Origin: an uncultured Eudoraea sp.
GTDB lineage: Bacteria; Bacteroidota; Bacteroidia; Flavobacteriales; Flavobacteriaceae
DNA: 64,000 bases
Direction of reading: 5' to 3'
NCBI RefSeq assembly: GCF_947260015.1
Contig: NZ_CAMYOM010000008.1
Coordinates: 1 to 64,000 of the forward strand
Notes under the pieces: generated by a model
The model's database searches: none
Seen by the model: the letters and a program-made list of their open reading frames with translations, nothing else
Told to the model about the DNA's origin: nothing
Shown here: positions 27,400-35,456 of the stretch, one piece after another
How positions within the stretch are numbered: the first letter of the stretch is position 1
How the letters are laid out: every line of letters begins with the position of its first letter
Made by a program: the position numbers and the translations under genes

Positions 27400-29184
27400 C
27401 TATTTGTAGGCTGGAATAAACTCTTCTAAAACCGCTTTTTTAATTAACTTGGGAGGAAGTAGTCCCTGCCCTAAAACAAAATCGTGAAAAGCCAGCTGAT
27501 CGAACTTATCTCCCAAAATTAGTTCGGTTTCGGCTCTTAATTCCATCAGTCTTAAATAACCATTAAAATATGAGGTGGCTTGTCCGGGTGCTCTAAACTG
27601 GTACCGTTCTAATTCTGACCGGACCAATGCCTCAGAGAGTACAATCTCGTGACTTAATATATATCTGGCATCCTCTGGTGTAATTGTTCCCAAATTTAAT
27701 CCCGGGTCGAGGAAAGCGCGACCAGAGCGAACCAATCTGCTCCACAGTGTCATAAACTGCCCTTCAACGGGTAAAAAAGGTTGTATAATCTCTTCTGAGT
27801 ACAGGGCCCAACCTTCTATATTTACACTATTTGCAGCAAAAATGACCCGCGCCTGAGACACACCTCTTTCTACCATTGCCGTAAATTGTAACTCATGACC
27901 GGGACGACCTTCATGTGCGGTCAAAGGCCATGAAGCGGCCAAATGAGTAAAATCATCAATTTGAAGGGAAGTCCCATCAGAACCTCCTGTTGCTTTTAAG
28001 GGCAATACAAATTCGCCATATTCACCAGTATTCCCAATAAGACGCGGCGGACTCATAAAGGGGGCAGGAGCTGCAGCACTTTCCGCAGGAGAAGCCAGAC
28101 GAATTACCATTTCCCGATCTGGTAAAGTCAATATTTGTTCGTCTTTTATAATTGCCTCAATCTCTTTGATCTGTTGTCTGTATACGGTTAAAATGTTTGC
28201 ACTATCCAGTTGTTCTTTTTTCATAGCACGAAGAACATCCCTGTAATCATTAGACGGATAGTTATGTTTTTCTGCGATAATTTTCCCCAACACCTGCAAT
28301 TGCGTCTGTAATTCTTTAAAGGCAACCATTGCTCTCCGCTGCAATTCTTCTATGGGCATATCCACCCCATATTCCCTTAAGTTGAAAGAATAGATGGCCA
28401 AAGGAAGTTTAAAGTCTGTTCGTGTTTTTGGTAAAACCTCCTCCCGAATATAAGTATGATAACTTTCTAATTGAGAAACCAACTTTTTATAATCCTTTTC
28501 AAACCCTTTGATCTTGTATTTTTTAAAAAGGTCTTCAATTTCTTTAATGTATTCACCACTTGTTTTCAAGTCGCGTTCAACCTCTTCTTTATAGGGTGGA
28601 ATTCTATCTTTATTTTTATTCCATTCCCTTTCCATTTCTTCGCGAGCCAGGTTTGTTAAGGGCACATAGCCTTTTTCACTACCCACATATTTTTTTAAAC
28701 GTACCAGGGCCGCCTGTCTGCGCTCCGCAGGAATGCGCTCTTCCAATAAACCACGGATTCCGCTATAAATCCTACTTGTAGCATTGTAATAGGGTAGTAA
28801 ATTGGTTTCAGTTAATTGAATTTCTTCAATCTCGTTTTCTGTACTTTCTATTAAGATGAGAAGATCTTGCTTAACGAGTTCATCACTGGTAAGCGGTAGT
28901 TGGGCTTTAAAATATTCCGCAACCATATTTAGGTCCAAAAGAGCCCGTTTATTAAACCCTTCTGAGAGATCAGAAATTTGGTCATCTAATCCATCTATTC
29001 CAAGTCTTGCGGCAGATTCCGGGTTATTCTTTGCAATAACATCAAGAATTCTTTCGGTATAACTATTACTTTTTGCTATCCAATCAGGTGTGTCCTGAGA
29101 AAAAGTGGTTTGAAAACTTATACTACAAAACAGGAAGACCAAGCTAGCTACTTTGTTCCATTGGTCTTTAGTGAAATTAATCAT
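27400..29184 (-). CDS. DUF885 family exported protein
   Basis: This 594-residue protein has a signal peptide (VFLFCSISFQTTFSQ). The DUF885 core shows LTAHEGRPGHELQFTAMV (a zinc-site-like HExxxxH) and a downstream glutamate in SVNIEGWALYSEE. The family is predicted to be gluzincin-like carboxypeptidases, but activity is rarely shown. It is probably periplasmic. It lies 24 bases upstream-side of the DUF302 gene. Confidence 0.82.
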   Translation of the reverse strand: MINFTKDQWNKVASLVFLFCSISFQTTFSQDTPDWIAKSNSYTERILDVIAKNNPESAARLGIDGLDDQISDLSEGFNKRALLDLNMVAEYFKAQLPLTSDELVKQDLLILIESTENEIEEIQLTETNLLPYYNATSRIYSGIRGLLEERIPAERRQAALVRLKKYVGSEKGYVPLTNLAREEMEREWNKNKDRIPPYKEEVERDLKTSGEYIKEIEDLFKKYKIKGFEKDYKKLVSQLESYHTYIREEVLPKTRTDFKLPLAIYSFNLREYGVDMPIEELQRRAMVAFKELQTQLQVLGKIIAEKHNYPSNDYRDVLRAMKKEQLDSANILTVYRQQIKEIEAIIKDEQILTLPDREMVIRLASPAESAAAPAPFMSPPRLIGNTGEYGEFVLPLKATGGSDGTSLQIDDFTHLAASWPLTAHEGRPGHELQFTAMVERGVSQARVIFAANSVNIEGWALYSEEIIQPFLPVEGQFMTLWSRLVRSGRAFLDPGLNLGTITPEDARYILSHEIVLSEALVRSELERYQFRAPGQATSYFNGYLRLMELRAETELILGDKFDQLAFHDFVLGQGLLPPKLIKKAVLEEFIPAYK

Positions 29185-29208
29185 ATGTATTATGCTTAAA
29201 TTTTATCT

Positions 29209-29604
29209 TTAATTGTTGAGGTTTTCAATCACCTTTATAAGTTTTTCCTGAACTTCCGACGCAAGACTGCCTAAAGCTTCATTTTCAACTGTACTCATGG
29301 ATGCAATTGGATCTACAGCCGAAACTTCAATTTCTCCGTTTTCATGCTCTTCAACAATTACGTTACAAGGAAGGAAAACACCAATTTTATCTTCACTTTG
29401 TAAGGCCTTATGGGCAAAATGAGGATTACAGGCCCCCAAAATCTTGTATTTTTTGAAATCAACGTCAATTTTGTTTTTTAATGTTTCTTTCACATCGATT
29501 TCAGTAAGTACTCCAAAACCTTCTTTTTTAAGTTCCGTCGTAACCAGTTCGATGGCTTCTTCAAAGCTTTTTCCTTTTAAAAGGGTATTAAAATAATAGC
29601 TCAT
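29209..29604 (-). CDS. DUF302 family protein
   Basis: This 131-residue DUF302 protein has the segments YYFNTLLKGKSFEEAIELV, EGFGVLTEIDVKETLKNK, CNPHFAHKAL and VIVEEHENGEIEVSAVDP. The fold is related to ArsA-like/oxidoreductase-associated proteins, and the function is unknown. It is preceded on the minus strand by about 150 bases including a terminator. The DUF885 gene follows 24 bases downstream, so a shared operon is possible. Confidence 0.87.
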   Translation of the reverse strand: MSYYFNTLLKGKSFEEAIELVTTELKKEGFGVLTEIDVKETLKNKIDVDFKKYKILGACNPHFAHKALQSEDKIGVFLPCNVIVEEHENGEIEVSAVDPIASMSTVENEALGSLASEVQEKLIKVIENLNN

Positions 29605-29686
29605 AGTTTATTTTTTTAAGTGTTGGATAATTTAGATAATTATGATGGAATTATGGCAGAAAATAATCATGTAAATGAAAATAAAT

Positions 29687-29719
29687 AAAAACGGCATCAA
29701 TTGTTTATAATTGATGCCG
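29687..29719 (-). terminator. Rho-independent terminator of the alcohol dehydrogenase gene
   Basis: A perfect 11-bp stem (CGGCATCAATT at 29692-29702 and AATTGATGCCG at 29709-29719, loop of 6) is followed on the minus strand by five T. It lies 34 bases past the dehydrogenase stop. Confidence 0.85.
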
Positions 29720-29752
29720 AAGCAGTAAAGGTTTTACATGGTTTCTTGATTT

Positions 29753-30763
29753 TTAGGATACTTTCAAAACTATCCGATATCTGGCTTTACCCTGCTCCAA
29801 ATGATCCATCGCTTCATTAACCTCTGACAACGGAAATTCTTCAACCTTTGGATAAATATCATGTCGTACACAGAATTCAAGCATTTTTAGAGTTAATGCC
29901 GGACTTCCCAAAGGGCTTCCAGCAACAGACTTTTCACCCATAATGAGAGAAAAAGCCGGAATAGCTAAGGGTTCCAAAACGGCCCCAACATTGTGAAACC
30001 TACCTTTTGGAGCAAGTGCGGTTAGATAGGAATTCCAATCCAGAGTAACGTTAGTAGTGTTGAGAATAAAATCGAGACTGCCTGCAATAGACTCCAATTC
30101 TTCCGGATCTCTTGAATTAACTATTTTAGTTGCCCCCATGGCCATTATTTGGTCTTTTTTATCAGGGTTAGAGCTAAAAGCCACCACTTCGCACCCCCAT
30201 TTATTTAAAAATTTCAGGGCCATATGCCCTAATCCACCAATGCCAATAACTCCTACACGATCTGTAGCTTTAACGTCTGCCAGCAGTATAGGATTAAATA
30301 CTGTAATTCCGCCACAGAGCAGGGGACCGGCCTTTTTTAAATCTATGCCTTGCGGTAGTGGTATTGCCCAGGACCAATGACTTCGTACAGTATCAGCAAA
30401 TCCACCATGCCTCCCTATTATAGTTCCTTCCACGGTATCACAAAGATGATGACTCCCATCCATACATTGTTTGCAATGCATACAGGAGGCTGAATTCCAA
30501 CCCAGACCTACCAAATTTCCGGGTTCAAGGTTATTTACATTGCTACCTACAGCAATCACCTCACCTACAATTTCATGTCCCGGAACAAATGGGTATTGCG
30601 TCATTCCCCATTCGTTATTGAGCATACTCAAATCTGAATGACAAATTCCGCAATAGTGTACCTTAATATCAACCTGGTCCGTTCCTAATTCAGGTAATTC
30701 ATATTGGAAAGGAATTAATTTACCGCCCACATCATTTGTGGCATATGCATTTACTGTTTTCAT
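29753..30763 (-). CDS. Zinc-dependent NAD(P) alcohol dehydrogenase
   Basis: This 336-residue medium-chain dehydrogenase starts at ATG 30763 (MKTVNAYATNDVGG). The longer frame to 30913 adds 50 unlike-family residues. Catalytic zinc ligands are Cys38 and His63-Glu64 (PGHE). Structural zinc is bound by Cys94, Cys97, Cys100 and Cys108. The nucleotide motif is GIGGLGHMALKF. It resembles cinnamyl-alcohol/aldehyde reductases of the YahK type, probably reducing aldehydes with NADPH. A terminator follows. Confidence 0.9.
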   Translation of the reverse strand: MKTVNAYATNDVGGKLIPFQYELPELGTDQVDIKVHYCGICHSDLSMLNNEWGMTQYPFVPGHEIVGEVIAVGSNVNNLEPGNLVGLGWNSASCMHCKQCMDGSHHLCDTVEGTIIGRHGGFADTVRSHWSWAIPLPQGIDLKKAGPLLCGGITVFNPILLADVKATDRVGVIGIGGLGHMALKFLNKWGCEVVAFSSNPDKKDQIMAMGATKIVNSRDPEELESIAGSLDFILNTTNVTLDWNSYLTALAPKGRFHNVGAVLEPLAIPAFSLIMGEKSVAGSPLGSPALTLKMLEFCVRHDIYPKVEEFPLSEVNEAMDHLEQGKARYRIVLKVS

Positions 30764-30992
30764 ACTAATTTTTTTGTGTAACAATTTGTTTTGACTAATA
30801 TTCCCTATGTTCGAGTATACTAAAATAAGGTTTAATAATAGTTCATTAATGATAATGAAGTTAAGTTTTTGTAAATCTTTAAAATAGAAACTCTCAAAAA
30901 TTTTTACATTCAATCAGCATAACCTTATCGCCTTTACGTTAGTCTTAAGTAGGAGACTTTATTTATTACAAAAAGTAACCATTAAGCTAATG

Positions 30993-31023
30993 AAAAAAGG
31001 TGGCCCAAAGAATTGACCACCTT
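30993..31023 (-). terminator. Terminator of the NTF2-like lipoprotein gene
   Basis: A 7-bp stem (AAGGTGG at 30997-31003 and CCACCTT at 31017-31023, loop of 13) is followed on the minus strand by a T tract. It lies about 20 bases past the stop at 31044. Confidence 0.75.
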
Positions 31024-31043
31024 AGATTTTAAATCGTAATTGG

Positions 31044-31616
31044 CTATTCTTGGGCTGCAATCTGTGCAGCAAGACCATGTACGTCAAAATAATCTGATGA
31101 CTGTACAATCTTCCCATCTTCGTTGACCGAAGAAAGGTTAAAATATTTAACGCCAATTTCTTTTCCGCTTTCAGTATGAGTAGCGGACCAGGTGCCGTAT
31201 ACCCGGATAATACCTGCACTGGCGTTTGCATTTTTCACCGGGAAAACAGAGCCGGACCAGAAGCCATTGGCTGTAGAATCGGGCATTACGATTCCTTCTG
31301 CATATTTAATATTGTCAAAGCCATCATGATAGCCTTTTAAGGCAGCAAGAAGATCTTCTTTGCCTAACCATTCGTTACCATTATAACCTGGAGGGCTCCA
31401 TTTCATGTCATCAGAAAGCATTGAGCTTAGTGCGTCAATATCCTCGTCGCAGTGAGCCTGGTAAAATGCGCTTACAACAGCCACTTTTTTATCAAAGTCC
31501 GCAGAATCCGGAGCCTCAGCTTCCTCCATTGCCATATCGGCCTCTTTTTCTATTTCTTTACAGCTGAAAAAGGTCAATACAGCTAGCATTAACAGTCCAA
31601 ACAATTTTGTTTTCAT
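31044..31616 (-). CDS. NTF2-like lipoprotein
   Basis: This 190-residue protein begins with a lipoprotein signal (LLMLAVLTFFSCKE). An acidic linker (EKEADMAMEEAEAPDSADFD) precedes an NTF2/SnoaL-like domain (AVVSAFYQAHCDEDIDALSSM, WLGKEDLLAALKGYHDGF, FNLSSVNEDGKIVQSSDYFD). It is probably attached to a membrane. The function is not evident. A clean terminator follows. Confidence 0.8.
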   Translation of the reverse strand: MKTKLFGLLMLAVLTFFSCKEIEKEADMAMEEAEAPDSADFDKKVAVVSAFYQAHCDEDIDALSSMLSDDMKWSPPGYNGNEWLGKEDLLAALKGYHDGFDNIKYAEGIVMPDSTANGFWSGSVFPVKNANASAGIIRVYGTWSATHTESGKEIGVKYFNLSSVNEDGKIVQSSDYFDVHGLAAQIAAQE

Positions 31617-31796
31617 TATTGTTGTATTTAAAGGTTAGTATTGCCGGGGGAGTGATTAACAAGATACGAATTTTTCAGGGATACTTCTATTTCCTGACGT
31701 ATAAGAATTCTCAGAGTCCGGGACAATTGGGATCAAATTATAGACAAAATAAATAAATGAATATCCGTATTGCTATTACCAATTAGAAAATAAGCT

Positions 31797-32600
31797 TTAG
31801 TCTATGGTTTGACCGTGTCTGATCTGTTCTTCTTTATTTTTACGCAAATCGAAATTACTATAAAAAAACAGGCGGATTGTGTGGTTTAGGTTATAATCTA
31901 TCCCACTGGGTAGCTGCTGGTAAACCATCATATAGCCAAAGTCAAAACTCCAGGTCTTGCTAAGTTTTTGTTTGATCCCCACGGTAAACCGATTTTGATC
32001 AAAAGTATTGAAGACCACTTCTTTTCCAAAATTAAGGTGAACCTCATTCGCAACTAAGAAAGAAGTTTTCCCATCCTTTTTAAATGGGATAGTAATGCTG
32101 AGAAGAAAACGGATGCGATTAATAAAAAAATCGTCCTGCAATGATTGCCCCTCCTCCACATTGTTAAAAAAGCGCTGCTCAGTACGTATTCTGAACAAGC
32201 CGCTAAAAGTTGACCAGGTGTCGGCCAGGATAAACTCCTGGTAGATCCTGTTTTCGTTCAGATAAAGAGTCCAGTTTTCGTCTTTAGCCAGCCAAAGGTG
32301 TGCATAGCCGGCAGAGAGTTTTAGGTTGTTGTTAAAGCCATATCGAGCCCCGAAACGGATAAAATTAAAACTCGGATTTTTTACAAAATTGCTGCGCCGC
32401 ATATGAAAGTCGGCCAGACCTGACCAATGCTTGGTAAGTTGGAAAACACTGTTAAGCGAAATCCAGGTTTGCGACTGCTGGTTTACATTTTTGGTCGGTG
32501 GTTCTTCTGTAGTTTGTGCATATATCCAAACAGGCAGGAAGAAAAGAATTAAGAAAAGGTTTTTTAGCCTGTTGCGGATCACTAATCCAATTTTGCACAA
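31797..32600 (-). CDS. DUF2490 outer-membrane beta-barrel protein
   Basis: This 267-residue protein has an N-terminal signal (LFLILFFLPVWIYAQ). Aromatic amphipathic strands typical of DUF2490 follow, such as WISLNSVFQLTKHWSGLADF, GARYGFNNNLKLSAGYAHLW and SFDFGYMMVYQQLP. The family is predicted to form outer-membrane barrels and the function is unknown. It is monocistronic, with about 180 bases on each side. Confidence 0.82.
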   Translation of the reverse strand: MCKIGLVIRNRLKNLFLILFFLPVWIYAQTTEEPPTKNVNQQSQTWISLNSVFQLTKHWSGLADFHMRRSNFVKNPSFNFIRFGARYGFNNNLKLSAGYAHLWLAKDENWTLYLNENRIYQEFILADTWSTFSGLFRIRTEQRFFNNVEEGQSLQDDFFINRIRFLLSITIPFKKDGKTSFLVANEVHLNFGKEVVFNTFDQNRFTVGIKQKLSKTWSFDFGYMMVYQQLPSGIDYNLNHTIRLFFYSNFDLRKNKEEQIRHGQTID

Positions 32601-32780
32601 AGATATCTGTTCCTATCACTACAAAAAGAGAAAAAGATTATTTTTTTCGACTGATTACCGAGTGTCTTTTTACTATCTCATGGTTCAGGAGATAAACAGT
32701 AAAATGAACAATCCAAGTTTAGAACTAATTGGATTATTTTTACCAATGATAATAGGGTATTCAGCTGATCTGCTCCAGGG

Positions 32781-33239
32781 CTATTGTGTCTTCAGATACT
32801 CGTTTAACCTGTCGAAAGTAGAATTCCAACCCTTGTAAAAGCCCATTTTCTCTTGTTGCCTGCAGTATTCCGCTGTTGGATGTACAACTTTAAAAGTAAA
32901 ATTGGTTTTGTCTTCTTTTGCTTCAAACAAGGCTTGTATTTCCACGCCTTCTGTCATTGGTTTGAAATCTGCGGATGAAACTATTTTTTCCTGCTTAGCT
33001 ATTTCTGAATACACACCTTCAGTAATAAATTCATTACCGTCTGGCATTATCATAACATACTTCCAAATTCCACCCACTTTAAAATCATGTTGAATTACTT
33101 TGGTCTGCATTCCTTTTGGACCCCACCAAAGAGCAATTTGTTCGGCCTGAGTCCAGGCATCCCAAACTAATTGGATTGGTGCGTTATATGTCCTTTCTAT
33201 TGTTAATGTGCGATTGTTAAATTCGTTTGTATTACTCAT
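32781..33239 (-). CDS. SRPBCC/AHSA1-like protein
   Basis: This 152-residue protein of the START-like AHSA1 family has RTYNAPIQLVWDAWTQAEQIALWWGPKGM and FKVGGIWKYVMIMPDGNEF, both hallmark stretches, and ends GFYKGWNSTFDRLNEYL. Family members bind hydrophobic ligands or act as stress-related cofactors. It is adjacent to the MDR enzyme gene (4-base gap upstream), so an operon is probable. Confidence 0.88.
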   Translation of the reverse strand: MSNTNEFNNRTLTIERTYNAPIQLVWDAWTQAEQIALWWGPKGMQTKVIQHDFKVGGIWKYVMIMPDGNEFITEGVYSEIAKQEKIVSSADFKPMTEGVEIQALFEAKEDKTNFTFKVVHPTAEYCRQQEKMGFYKGWNSTFDRLNEYLKTQ

Positions 33240-33243
33240 CTTT

Positions 33244-34212
33244 TTAAAACACTTTAATTATTATTTTGCCTATATGTTTCCCTTCACCAAAATACTGAAT
33301 TAACCCAGGTATTTCATTTAGTTCGTAAGGTCCATCTATTACCGGTTTAATTTTGCCAGCATCGAAAATTTCGTTTATATATTCCAAATCTTTATTTGGT
33401 TTTAAGGCAACCATATGGACACGCTTTTTACTAAAAACGGAAATCCAGGGTTTTAGGATTAATACCTGTATTAGCCGGATTAGATATCCGCCAACGGTTA
33501 CGTACTTGCCATCTGGGTTTAATGCCTTCAAATACCGGAAAGTTGAGCGGGTGGTCTTCGCATCCAGGATCAGGTCATAACGCTGTTTGTTGTTAGTGAA
33601 GTCCTCTTTTTTATAATCTATGATATGATCAAAACCAAGCTCCTTCATCATCTTTAATTTATCCCCTGTATCAACTCCGGTTACTTCGGCATCATATAGC
33701 TTTGCTATTTGTAAGCCTAATGTTCCCACACCACCACCTGCACCGTTAATCAGAATCTTCTGCCTTTTTTGAAGCTGGCCAATATCCAGCAGACCCTGTA
33801 CCGCCAACATGGCTGCATGCGGGATGGCCGCGGCTTCCTCAAAACTCATTTTAGCTGGCTTTAGGGTCAAGGCCTTTTCATTAATGCAGGTATATTCTGC
33901 AAAACTGCCAAAACCATATTGCGAGATATCTCCATATACGGCATCGCCAATTTTAAACAAATTTACATTTGCACCAAGCTCTTCTATAGTTCCGGCCAGT
34001 TCCATACCGGGTATTTGGTGTTTTGGCTTTAGAATACCAAATAGTAATCGATAGAGATATGGCTTCCCTCTTATCAAACTCCAGTCGTAATCATTCACTG
34101 CCGTAGCGTGAATTTTAACCAAAACTTCATTCTCTCTAGGTGTTGGTTTTGCGATCTCCTTGAGCTGAAGGACCTCCGGGGAACCGTATTTTTTAAATAT
34201 TAATGCTCTCAT
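33244..34212 (-). CDS. Zinc-independent MDR oxidoreductase (quinone-reductase-like)
   Basis: This 322-residue NAD(P)H enzyme starts with MRALIFKKYGSPEVLQLKEI. The Rossmann motif is INGAGGGVGTLGLQIAKL and there is no zinc ligand set. It resembles NADPH:quinone reductases and is similar to the enzyme at 12328-13311 in length and domain order. It lies in a run with the SRPBCC gene and the lysoplasmalogenase-type gene. Confidence 0.87.
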   Translation of the reverse strand: MRALIFKKYGSPEVLQLKEIAKPTPRENEVLVKIHATAVNDYDWSLIRGKPYLYRLLFGILKPKHQIPGMELAGTIEELGANVNLFKIGDAVYGDISQYGFGSFAEYTCINEKALTLKPAKMSFEEAAAIPHAAMLAVQGLLDIGQLQKRQKILINGAGGGVGTLGLQIAKLYDAEVTGVDTGDKLKMMKELGFDHIIDYKKEDFTNNKQRYDLILDAKTTRSTFRYLKALNPDGKYVTVGGYLIRLIQVLILKPWISVFSKKRVHMVALKPNKDLEYINEIFDAGKIKPVIDGPYELNEIPGLIQYFGEGKHIGKIIIKVF

Positions 34213-34233
34213 AAGATTTCCATATTGTTTCCC

Positions 34234-34896
34234 CTATAAATTCTCTCTACGAATTAATGAGTAAGTGATACTAATATGTGCAAGATAGTAAGTAGGTAAA
34301 ATTATAAAATCAAGCTCAGTATATCCTAAAAATTCAGTAAGAGCAATAATTGTATCCGAAAATACAATTAGAAAAATCCCAAAAATATAAGCCCATTTAA
34401 ATACCGTATCCCCCTTAATTCCCATAGATGAGCCAAAGGTGAGACAGGAAATTAGCAAATAAATAAGTCCAGCATACCGCAGTATCTTATCGTCAATGGA
34501 AGGAGACAATAAAAGGAAGAAAAACAATAAATAAGCTATCAGAATAATGAGTGTAAATCTCCATTTTATTTTTCCGTTTACTAAAGCAAAACCTAAATAT
34601 CCCAGATGGGCAATAAAAAATAATGCAATGCCCTTACTAAACATCATAGTATCCCCAAGCTTATTGGACATGAACCAGTCCCCGACAATAGAAAATATAA
34701 ATGCCCCAATAATCATCCAGGTATCATTGGGTTGTTTTGTCTTTCTGAAATTGATAATTAATATAATAAGAATACCCACCCCCGCTGATCCGGACTTATA
34801 AAAAAAGTCGGAGGTGTTCAATGCCATAATTGCCGATATAACCGCAAAGAGTAAAAGCAAGTACAACCAGTTATTTTTAAACCAATTATCTTTCAT
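34234..34896 (-). CDS. Lysoplasmalogenase (YhhN family)
   Basis: This 220-residue protein has about eight hydrophobic segments. The YhhN motif region FIFSIVGDWFMSNKLGD is present, and the family catalyses vinyl-ether hydrolysis of lysoplasmalogens in the membrane. Bacterial members are often annotated only by homology. It lies 21 bases upstream of the MDR gene and reads in the same direction. Confidence 0.82.
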   Translation of the reverse strand: MKDNWFKNNWLYLLLLFAVISAIMALNTSDFFYKSGSAGVGILIILIINFRKTKQPNDTWMIIGAFIFSIVGDWFMSNKLGDTMMFSKGIALFFIAHLGYLGFALVNGKIKWRFTLIILIAYLLFFFLLLSPSIDDKILRYAGLIYLLISCLTFGSSMGIKGDTVFKWAYIFGIFLIVFSDTIIALTEFLGYTELDFIILPTYYLAHISITYSLIRRENL

Positions 34897-35102
34897 TTTT
34901 TAGTTTCATACTATGTCCGTTGTTCGTTATTGTTTAAGTTCAGATTTAATTAATTGAAGAATTTTATCATTTTTAAGTTCTTAGTAGTTCAGAAGACCGA
35001 AATTTATTCCCAATTTGCTCATTTATCAGAATTTGTATTTGAACGAAATAATTATTCAATTTAGGGAAGGATTTGTAATTAGTTACAGCTATTTTTAGAG
35101 CA

Positions 35103-35456
35103 TTACTTTTTTACTAACATCAGGCATTGTTTTCCAAAAATACCGGCGACACCAGCAGCCAAACCTCCAACAATACCTGTAACTAATATTAGAAGGAAAG
35201 GACTACCACCCAAAGGTAATAATACTGCTATTTTTTTGGCCAGTATAAAGTCGTTGCCGTTGGCAAGTAAAAATGAATACCCTGCCCAAAATACAAAGAC
35301 AGCCAAAAATGGCGTAAAGAATACAGCTGCACGTTTTAAGGAAAACACTACTGCAGTTATAAATGCAGCTAACATAGCGGACCACCAAGGCAGAAAAAAC
35401 GAAAAGACTACAGCTAAAACAAGTGTGACTATAAAATTGAGGATTTTGATTTTCAT
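35103..35456 (-). CDS. Small membrane protein paired with penicillin acylase
   Basis: This 117-residue protein has three or four hydrophobic segments (about residues 8-28, 29-48, 48-66 and 80-108). No family is recognised. The stop of the acylase gene is directly upstream, with no spacer between the two genes (35456/35457), so they are translationally coupled. It may serve the acylase's localisation, but that is only inference. Confidence 0.6.
   Translation of the reverse strand: MKIKILNFIVTLVLAVVFSFFLPWWSAMLAAFITAVVFSLKRAAVFFTPFLAVFVFWAGYSFLLANGNDFILAKKIAVLLPLGGSPFLLILVTGIVGGLAAGVAGIFGKQCLMLVKK

Noticed and set aside
30764-30913. Longer N-terminus of the alcohol dehydrogenase
   Set aside because: The 50 extra residues are unlike the family. 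The ATG at 30763 gives the typical start MKTVNAYA.
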